Origin: Crocodylus rhombifer
Lineage: Eukaryota > Chordata > Crocodylia > Crocodylidae
Length of the DNA stretch: 64,000 nt
Reading direction: 5' to 3'
Assembly (NCBI GenBank): GCA_038503035.1
Contig: JAVSML010020349.1
Span: 1-64,000, forward strand
Position numbers and translations under genes: made by a program. Position 1 is the first letter of the stretch; the number at the start of each line of letters is the position of its first letter. The notes beneath the pieces are model-generated. The model ran no database searches. It was not told where the DNA came from and was given only the letters and a program-made list of their open reading frames with translations. Shown here piece by piece: positions 57,954 to 64,000 of the stretch.

Positions 57954-57995
57954 ACCCAGAAGTGGACCAGAAGTACTTCCGGTCCACTTCCAGGT
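57954..57995. repeat. 42-bp core palindrome
   Basis: Starts ACCCAGAAGTGGACCAGAAG and closes with its near-complement ending CCACTTCCAGGT. Equivalents lie at 58151-58192 in the same element, at about 56936-56977 in copy 1 and at 62607-62648 in copy 3. Confidence 0.85.
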
Positions 57996-58150
57996 CTGCC
58001 CAGGAGCATGCTGGGGGGCACCCCCCGTACCCTTCCAGTTTGGTGATTGTCCGCAGGGGGACCCTGGGTGCCCCCCCCACCCCAACCCAGGAAGCACTAG
58101 TCGCTGAGCCGGGGGAGAGTGGGTGGGGGGGCCTGCATGCTCCCTGGTGG

Positions 58151-58192
58151 ACCTGGAAGTGGACCAGAACTGCTTCTGGTCCAGTTCCAGGT
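58151..58192. repeat. 42-bp core palindrome, second unit
   Basis: Starts ACCTGGAAGTGGACCAGAAC and ends CCAGTTCCAGGT. It is almost perfectly self-complementary, and it is the second unit within the same element, which points to amplification of the core. Confidence 0.85.
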
Positions 58193-58413
58193 CTGCTACC
58201 GAGTGTGCTGGGCAGCCCCCCACACTTCTGTGGGACACTGCATCTGCCCCATCACTGCAGCATTCAGAGCTCCTGCTACATAGATGTATGTAGAAAAAAC
58301 ATTTAAAGCTGTATCTATGTCTGAATCGCTGAGTCTGTCTGAATCAGTTCGGAGGGTTCTGAATCGATTCAGAGACATTAAAGGTCCTTTGATTTGATTT
58401 GGCAATTCGGCCA

Positions 58414-60186
58414 CTAAATCAGGCCAAATCTCAACTGAATCGAATCAGGGACCAAAACTTTGCACAGCCCTACTGTGCACCTCTCACTGATGCAAGAGGG
58501 CATGTCACTGCAAGCAAGGCCAGAAAAAATGCTGGCATCAACTTTTTTGACCAGAAGGTTGTTCCCAAAATCAGTCTGTAAATATAGAGGCAGGATCCCA
58601 TGTAACCCCAGATTCTGATGAGCACCCCTGATAAATTTATAGGTGGCCACCAGATCACCCCTGAGCCTGCACTTTTCCAGGCTGAAGAGCCCCATGACTC
58701 TCAGCTTCTCATCATAAGGTCTGCTTTCTTGACCTCTGATCATGCATGTGGCTCTCCTCTGCACCCTCTCAAGCTTCTCCACATCCTTTTTGAATTGCGG
58801 AGCCCAAAACTGGACGCAGTACTCCAGCTGTGGCCTCACCAAGGCCGAGTAGAATGGGCGAATGATGTCCCGGGATTTGCTTGAGAAGCATCTATGGATG
58901 CAAGCCAGCATTTTGCTCGCTTTACTAGCCGCAGCATCATACTGAAGGCTCATGTTCATCCTGTGATCAATCCTGACCCCCAAGACCCTTTCATCTGTAG
59001 TGCTAACCAGCATAGCCCTGCCGAGCCTATAAGCATGGTGCAGGTTTTTCCTCCCAAGGTAGAGAACCTTGCATTTTTCAGTATTGAACACCATCAGGGT
59101 CTCATCCACCAATTTCCTGACCCTGTCAAGATCCACCTGGATCACCCTCCTGGCCTCAGGTGTGGATGCTTTACCCCAGAGTTTGGTGTCATCGGCAAAC
59201 TTGGCCAGTCTGCTTCTGACACCAATGTCCATATCATTGATGAAGATATTAAACAGTATAGGCCCTAGGACAGAGCCTTGAGGGACCCCACTGGTCACAG
59301 CGCACCATGATGATTGGCTCCCATCAACCACCACCCTCTGGGTCCTACCGCACAGCCAATTCCCCAGCCAGTGGATCGTGGTGAGGTCGAGGACCCAGTT
59401 AGCCAGTTTAGTCAAGAGGTGATCGTGGGATACCAGATTGAAGGCTTTTTTAAAGTCAAGATATACAACATCAATCTCTTCCCCCTTGTCCAGGTGATAA
59501 GTCACCTGCTCATAAAAGGAAATGAGAGTGATGGGGCAAGACCTACCCGCAACAAACCCATGCTGGCTATCCCTCAGGATATTGCCTTCAGCTAGTCTGT
59601 TAAGGATGGCCTCTTTAATCTTTTCCAGGACCTTTCCCAGGATAGAGGTCAGGCTGATGGGCCTGTAGTTAGCCGGATCTACTTTCCTCCCTTTCTTGAA
59701 GATAGGCACCACATTAGCCTTCTTCCAATCATCAGGCACTTCACCAGAGCGCCAAGAGCTTTTGAAGATCCATGCCAGGGGCTCAGCTATGATGCTCGCC
59801 AGCTCCCTGAGTACCTTTGGGTGTAACCCATCAGGGCTGGCTGACTTGAAGGTATCCAGCCTGTCAAGGTGTTCCTTCATGAGGTCAGCTTCGATGGAGG
59901 GCAAAGAATCTCCCTCACCTGGGCCTCCCTGACCCATAGTGGGCAGGGCCGTCCCATAGGACTGGTGAAAAACTGATGCAAAGTACCCGTTTAGCAAGTT
60001 AGCTTTTTCCTGAGTGTCAGTTGTCAGTTGTCCCATCTGGTTCAGCAGGGGTCCAACGTTGCCCTTGCTTTTCCTCTGGCCCCCCACATATCTAAAAAAG
60101 GACTTTTTATTTTCCTTGATATTTGTAGCTAGCTGGAGTTCCATCGCAGCCTTGGCTTTCCTGGTTTGCTCCCTGCAAGTCCACAT
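58414..60186 (-). pseudogene. CR1 ORF2 reverse transcriptase, 590 open codons
   Basis: An uninterrupted frame encoding the CR1-type reverse transcriptase. In order: thumb/finger lead-in 'LLNGYFASVF' (residues 64-73), 'NYRPISLTSILGKVLEK' (173-189), 'QHGFVAGRSC' (208-217), motif A YLDFKKAF (242-249, Asp 244), 'SGVPQGSVLGP' (299-309), catalytic FADD (330-333), and the C-terminal 'LERVQRRATCMI' and 'GLFSLEKCRLRGDL' region. All key catalytic residues are present. The first Met is only the first available: upstream CR1 coding continues in another frame (frameshift in about 60190-60365). The last 20 or so residues are encoded by the neighbouring hAT (copy 2), which supplies the stop. It is a decayed retrotransposon gene, not a host gene. 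Confidence 0.85.
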
Positions 60187-60655
60187 CAGAACAGAGATTT
60201 CCTCCTTGGTGGTGGTTCCAGTTCTCCATCCTTTGTAGGTCTTCCTTTAAGATGTAGGAGGTCCACCAGTTCTCTGGAGAGCCAAGAGGGCTGCTATGCC
60301 TTTCCTCCAAGATGGGATGGACTTTGCTTGCGCATCCAGGATTGCTCCCTTGAGGAGGAACCACTCGTCCTGAACTCCCCTCACCATTGGTTTGTGGCCT
60401 TTAGGGCCTCTCTGACAAGCCTCCTTAGCTTGTCAAAGTCAGCTTTCCTGAAGTCAAGGACTTCTGTATTACTGACTGACTTGCCAGCTTTGTGGCAATA
60501 GTGAAGGTGGTCAGCTCATGGTCACTGTCACCCAGCTTCCCTTTGATCGTTAGGTCACTGATTAGGTCATCCCCAGTTGCCAGTATGAGGTCAAGCAGCG
60601 CTTTACCTCTTGTTGGCCTGTAGACTTCCTGCGTTAGGTAGAGGTCATCCACACA
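58473..60655 (-). mobile_element. CR1 LINE, 5'-truncated, best preserved copy, antisense
   Basis: About 2.2 kb of CR1 from the end of the endonuclease domain (block 'LGDSDHELTTF', about 60540) through the complete RT. The left end is interrupted by the hAT copy at 57663-58472, so the true 3' tail is displaced or missing. The C-terminal coding beyond 'YLQTDF' (near 58570) differs from the other CR1s here, implying another subfamily. The right end stops abruptly at about 60655, next to single-copy DNA. Confidence 0.9.
60425..60652 (-). pseudogene. CR1 endonuclease C-terminal fragment
   Basis: About 75 codons in a different frame from the RT, carrying 'ARPTRGKALLDLILA'-like wording (seen as RPTRGKALLDLILATG) and GDSDHE, the conserved final block of APE-type LINE endonucleases with its catalytic Asp-His pair. 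The rest of the domain is lost through 5' truncation. Confidence 0.75.
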
Positions 60656-61031
60656 TTAGAGAAAACTTAGCTTTAGATATCTCATTTTCTTTACTTCAGT
60701 TGCATAGAACAGGAAAGAGGTTATTTTTAAATGAGCTAAACATACAGTTATCAGTGGGTGAATATGTACTGAGGATTCAGCACAGCAGAGCTAGAGGATG
60801 TTTAGCTCAGAGCATTTGGTATTTCCCCCACAGGTGTGATTTACCATAGCAGGCAGGGCTAGAGCAAAAGCAACATCACTGCTATCCTTGGTGGTGTGTA
60901 TTTTACTTACTCACTGGTAAATTCATTAATGCTGGCTCTGAACTGGGCTTAATGGCATTTGAGTTGCATTGTTTCCCTGAGACTCCATGATCGTGTTAGG
61001 TTTGTTAGGAATTCTGTTGCCCTTTGGTGTC
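60656..61031. other. Single-copy noncoding DNA
   Basis: AT-rich sequence between a CR1 and a small hAT. No gene or repeat recognised. Confidence 0.45.
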
Positions 61032-61039
61032 TGAGCATC

Positions 61040-61313
61040 GGGCAACGCGTAGGGTGTGCATGCGGGTGCACATGCGCTCCCTACAAAAAGGCGCCAGCAA
61101 TTGCTGCTTGCCACCCCACCACCAATAATGCTGGTGGCATCTGCGGGTGGTCCATGATCTCGGCTGGCCACCGCTGCTCCCCACCCACTGCTGCTGACAA
61201 TGCTGGCGGCATCTGCGGAACCTCCCCCACTTACAGCTGCCGCACTCCTGCCGGCACCATGCTCCCGCCACCGTGTTGTTCCCCCAGCTGCTGGGGGCAC
61301 GCATCATTTGTGC
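61040..61313. mobile_element. Short GC-rich hAT-type element
   Basis: A 274-bp element between perfect 8-bp copies of TGAGCATC (61032-61039 and 61314-61321). The ends GGGCAACGCGTAGGGTG and CACGCATCATTTGTGC are weak inverted copies sharing the GCGT/ACGC block. The interior, TCCCTACAAAAAGGCG then repeated 'AATGCTGG(T/C)GGCATCTGCG', is found in opposite orientation at 36131-36350. The duplication is exact, but the inverted ends are poor, so the superfamily is probable rather than certain. Confidence 0.7.
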
Positions 61314-61617
61314 TGAGCATCATTGGTTTCCCACAAATTCACCAGCTAAAAGGTGTGCATGTTGTAACAACAAAGTCATGGCAATCTTAGCAGCTGCACA
61401 CCTCCCAGGGCTTTGGAAGGAAGTAACACATCATCAACTCATCAAATGAGCAAGCTGAGATATGGAGCTGTTCAGTGATAGATCCAGCACTGAAACAAGG
61501 CAGAATCTGGGAAAAAGACTCCCAGGAGTTTAGAGAGAAGGGGTGGTCTTTCAGATAAGGGCATGGGTGAGAGCTGAAGATATGGGAGGGAGAAGGTTGT
61601 ACCTCCACTGGTCTCCT

Positions 61618-61705
61618 GTGTGACTTTAGTCAGTTCCCTAGAAAACCTCATGTCCCTAGCTGTAAAAATGGGGCTCGTAGCTCATTCCCACCTCATAGAA
61701 ATGTA
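61618..61705 (+). repeat. MIR-type SINE fragment, sense
   Basis: 'TGTGTGACTTTAGTCAGTTC', 'CTGTAAAAATGGGGCTCGTA' and 'CCCACCTCATAGAAATG' match the middle of MIR in the sense direction. It ends where the CR1 tail begins. Confidence 0.5.
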
Positions 61706-61890
61706 CTAAAGGTTCATAGATTCATAGATAGTAAGGGGCTGGAAGGGACCGTGCAAGATCATCAGGTCCAGCCCCCTGCACCAGGCAGGAAAGACAACTG
61801 GGGTCAGGTGCCCCCAGCAAGGTGATCATTCAGTTTCCTCTTGAAGATTCCCAGGGTAGGTGATTGCACCACTTCTGGAGGGAGCTTATT

Positions 61891-63311
61891 CTACAGTCTG
61901 GACACCATAACTGTGAAGAAATTTGTCCTAATATTGAGCCTGAAACGGTCTTCCAGGAGTTTGTGGCCATTGCTCCTGGTTTTCCCCAAGGGTGCCCTGG
62001 TGAACAGTTGTTCGCTGAGCGCTTGATGTACTCTCCTGATGTAGCAGTAATCTGCTACCAGGTCCCCTCTCAGCCTTCTCTTTTTCAGGCTGAAGAGTCC
62101 CAGATCCCTCAGCCTTTCCTCATATGGCTTGCCTTGCAAATCTCTGATCATATGTGTGAGCCTCCTTTGGACCCTCTCAAGCTTTAACACATCCTTGTTA
62201 AAGTGTGGTGGCCAGAACTAGACACAGTACTCCAGTTGGGGGTCTCACCAGTGCTGAGTAGAGTGGAAGAATCACTTCCTTGGTTTTGCTGGAGATGTAC
62301 TGATTGAGAGGGCTGTGCAAAGCTTTGGGTGCTGATTCAATTTGGCAGCAATTCGGCCCGATTTTGGCGGCCAAATCTCCAAATCCAAATCAAATCAAGA
62401 GACTCTTTAGTCTCTCTGAATTGAATCGGAACCCTCTGAATCGATTCGGAGAAATTCGGAAAGATTTGATGATTCAGACATAGACACAGCTTTAAATGTT
62501 TTTTCTACATACCTCAAGGTACCAGGCGGTTCATGAATGCTGAGATTCTGGGGCGGATGAAGCATCCCATGAGTGCATGGGGGGTCCCCAGCGCACCCAG
62601 TGGCAGACCTGGAAGTGGACTAGAAGCACTTCCAGTCCACTTCTGGGTCCACTGCTGAGCACATGGAGGTGGGGGGAGGGGAGGGGGAGCGGGGCTGTGC
62701 TTCTGTGGGGCACTCCATCTGCCCTAGCATCACAGCGATCACGAGCCGTGTCTGGTACTTCGAGGTATGTAGAAAAAACATTTGAAGCTGCGCCTATGGC
62801 CGAATCACTGATTCTCCAAATCGGCATCGAATCTTCGGATTCAGCCGAATCGAATTGGGGCAGTGATCCAAATCAACAAATCAAATCACAGTCCCCGATT
62901 CAGGCCAAATCTGAATTGAATACGGGCCATTTTGCACACCGCTACTGATTTGATTATATGACGGAGTATTATTTGCCCTGCTGGCAACAGTGTTACACTG
63001 CTGGCTCATATTCATATAGAGGTCTATTATTATCCCCAAGTCCCTTTCGTTCGTGGTGCTGGTCAGTTTGGCGCCACCAAGCCTGTAGCCCCCAGGTGGA
63101 GGACTTTACATTTCTCAGTGTTGAACTACATCTGGTTCCAATCTTCCCAACTTGTCAACCTGTCTAGGTCCGCCTGTATCTGCAGCCTGTCTTCAAGAGT
63201 GACCACTCTTTGGTATAACTTGGTGTCATCCATGAACATGGCCAGTGAGCTCTTCACCCCACCATCCAAATCGTTGAACAAGATATTGAAAAGTACTGGA
63301 CCAAGCACCAA
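61891..63311 (-). pseudogene. CR1 ORF2 remnant, split
   Basis: Coding remains of the CR1 above in two blocks either side of the hAT. 61891-62190 carries the C-terminal 'LERVQRRLTHMIRDL' and 'GLFSLKKRRLRGDL' region. 63126-63311 carries the RT palm with FMDD. Between them the reading frame is broken by the 637-bp insertion. Confidence 0.8.
62308..62944. mobile_element. Foldback hAT element, TAGGGCTGTGCAAA family, copy 3
   Basis: A 637-bp element with ends (G)AGGGCTGTGCAAAGC and TTTTGCACACCGCTA. The flanks CTGATTGA (62300-62307) and CTGATTTG (62945-62952) match at six of eight bases and lie in CR1 sequence that reads on across the element. Inner arms are 62491-62514 and 62763-62786 (23 of 24 pairing). 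One 42-bp palindrome lies at 62607-62648. Confidence 0.9.
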
Positions 63312-63385
63312 CCCCTGTGGGACACCGCTGCCCGCTTCTCACCAGGGCAACACAGATCCATTCATTAGGACCCTCTGGGTCCTAA

Positions 63386-64000
63386 CGGTAATTAGGTAAG
63401 TTAGGTGATTGTGAAGTGCTTGGATTCTCCAGTGCTGGAAGTCGGAGAAAACTTGGATTTCTAGATTCCCATTTCTCCTTGCTCCTTTCTATTGAGTTGA
63501 TGAATCGTTTGGGTTTTGACACCAAAATAAGGCTTTCACAGACAGCCAGTTACTAACTGGTACTTAGTCACAGTGTGGCAAGGAGCAAGATAGAGGTGCC
63601 CTCTTAGGCCTTGGGTCGCCCCATAGCAGAATGTGCTATGAACAACCCCAGCTTGCTCCTTAGGTTAGAGGAGAGAGAGAGGAGGAGGAAACCTCTAAAC
63701 TGCCAAGCAATGAGAGCTGCCTGGGAAATAACCCCTGTAAAGGAACTGGCATTCCCGAGGGGAAACCTAGGGAAAAGCTTGGTAGTGGATGAACCCACAG
63801 GCTCTACCAAGAAATTAGACCAGTAATTAAATTGACTTCTTGCCCTTTTGTGGTCTTGCCTTGATGAGGGCAAAGATTAATAGAAGGTACCTACTCACTA
63901 TTAGCAACAATCTTCCCTAACATGCCAGCTCTGCCCTGCTTTTCCCTGGAGCTGCTGCAAACATTTTCTTGTAGCCAATAACAGGAACATGAGCCCTTCT
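63386..64000. other. Single-copy noncoding DNA to the window end
   Basis: No gene or repeat recognised. Purine-rich around 63660-63690. Open frames here are short and overlap on both strands. Confidence 0.5.

Larger units (their letters stand above)
57663..58472. mobile_element. Foldback hAT element, TAGGGCTGTGCAAA family, copy 2
   Basis: An 810-bp element with ends TAGGGCTGTGCAAAA and CTTTGCACAGCCCTA, an excellent inverted pair. The flanks CTATGTAC (57655-57662) and CTGTGCAC (58473-58480) match at six of eight bases. The internal arms (TTTTTTTCTACATACC near 57843 and GTATGTAGAAAAAAC near 58287) pair as in copy 1. The core holds two 42-bp palindromes, at 57954-57995 and 58151-58192, so it is longer than its relatives. 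Confidence 0.9.
61712..63385 (-). mobile_element. CR1 LINE, antisense, split by a hAT insertion
   Basis: The tail GTTCATAGATTCATAGATAG at the left, then CR1 3' sequence to 62299. The hAT copy 3 sits at 62308-62944, and CR1 continues from 62945 (GCCCTGCTGGCAACAGTGTT) to about 63385. RT blocks in the second half include 'GPVLFNILFNDLD' (near 63290) and the catalytic site, read as FMDDTKLY (near 63230) in place of FADD. Many frame changes; 5'-truncated. Confidence 0.88.

Noticed and set aside
1..64000. CRISPR arrays, tRNA or rRNA genes, bacterial operons
   Set aside because: None seen; the sequence is clearly from a vertebrate nuclear genome.

Overview
This window looks like intergenic or intronic DNA from a large amniote genome, most probably a crocodilian. 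No host protein-coding exon, tRNA, rRNA or CRISPR array can be supported. The evidence for the lineage is the repeat content: five long stretches of CR1 LINE whose 3' ends carry the TTTCATAGATT-type tail and reptile-style CR1 wording, many diverged MIR-type SINEs, and a dense set of non-autonomous hAT DNA transposons. Birds usually have far fewer hAT elements. The assignment is inference from repeat style, not from a database match.

Layout. Bases 1-10,700 are mostly single-copy AT-rich noncoding DNA with one antisense MIR and a small (CCACA)n tract. From 10.7 to 20.6 kb there are five hAT-type elements with recognisable 8-bp target duplications (10,749; 11,011; 15,956; 18,551; 20,256) plus an unclassified purine-rich repetitive stretch (17.3-18.5 kb). 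From 20.6 to 34.9 kb the DNA is again mainly single copy, with two copies of a repeat family rich in AAACTGGTTTA-like motifs. From 35.0 to 37.7 kb lie a terminal-inverted-repeat element, a perfect 17-bp hairpin, a GC-rich complex with an internal duplication, and a short hAT. A 5'-truncated CR1 (38.8-41.0 kb) abuts another copy of the AAACTGGTTTA family (41.0-42.2 kb). From 42.3 to 54.9 kb the DNA is mostly single copy, with MIRs, a CR1 3' end and several candidate conserved noncoding blocks. From 54.9 to 63.4 kb it is almost solid transposon: three CR1 copies interleaved with three copies of a foldback hAT family whose ends read TAGGGCTGTGCAAA.

Two points are most worth following. First, six hAT insertions share TIRs of the CAG...CTG kind and every one has TA at the centre of its 8-bp duplication, the signature described for Buster-type hATs. 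Second, several non-autonomous hATs carry cores that are large palindromes or tandem-then-inverted arrays; the TAGGGCTGTGCAAA family has 24-bp internal inverted arms and one or two copies of a 42-bp palindrome. All five substantial CR1 pieces are on the minus strand, which would fit an intron of a plus-strand gene but is weak evidence alone. The longest open frame of a known family is a 590-codon CR1 reverse-transcriptase frame (58,414-60,186, minus) with its catalytic motif intact but no upstream endonuclease in frame.
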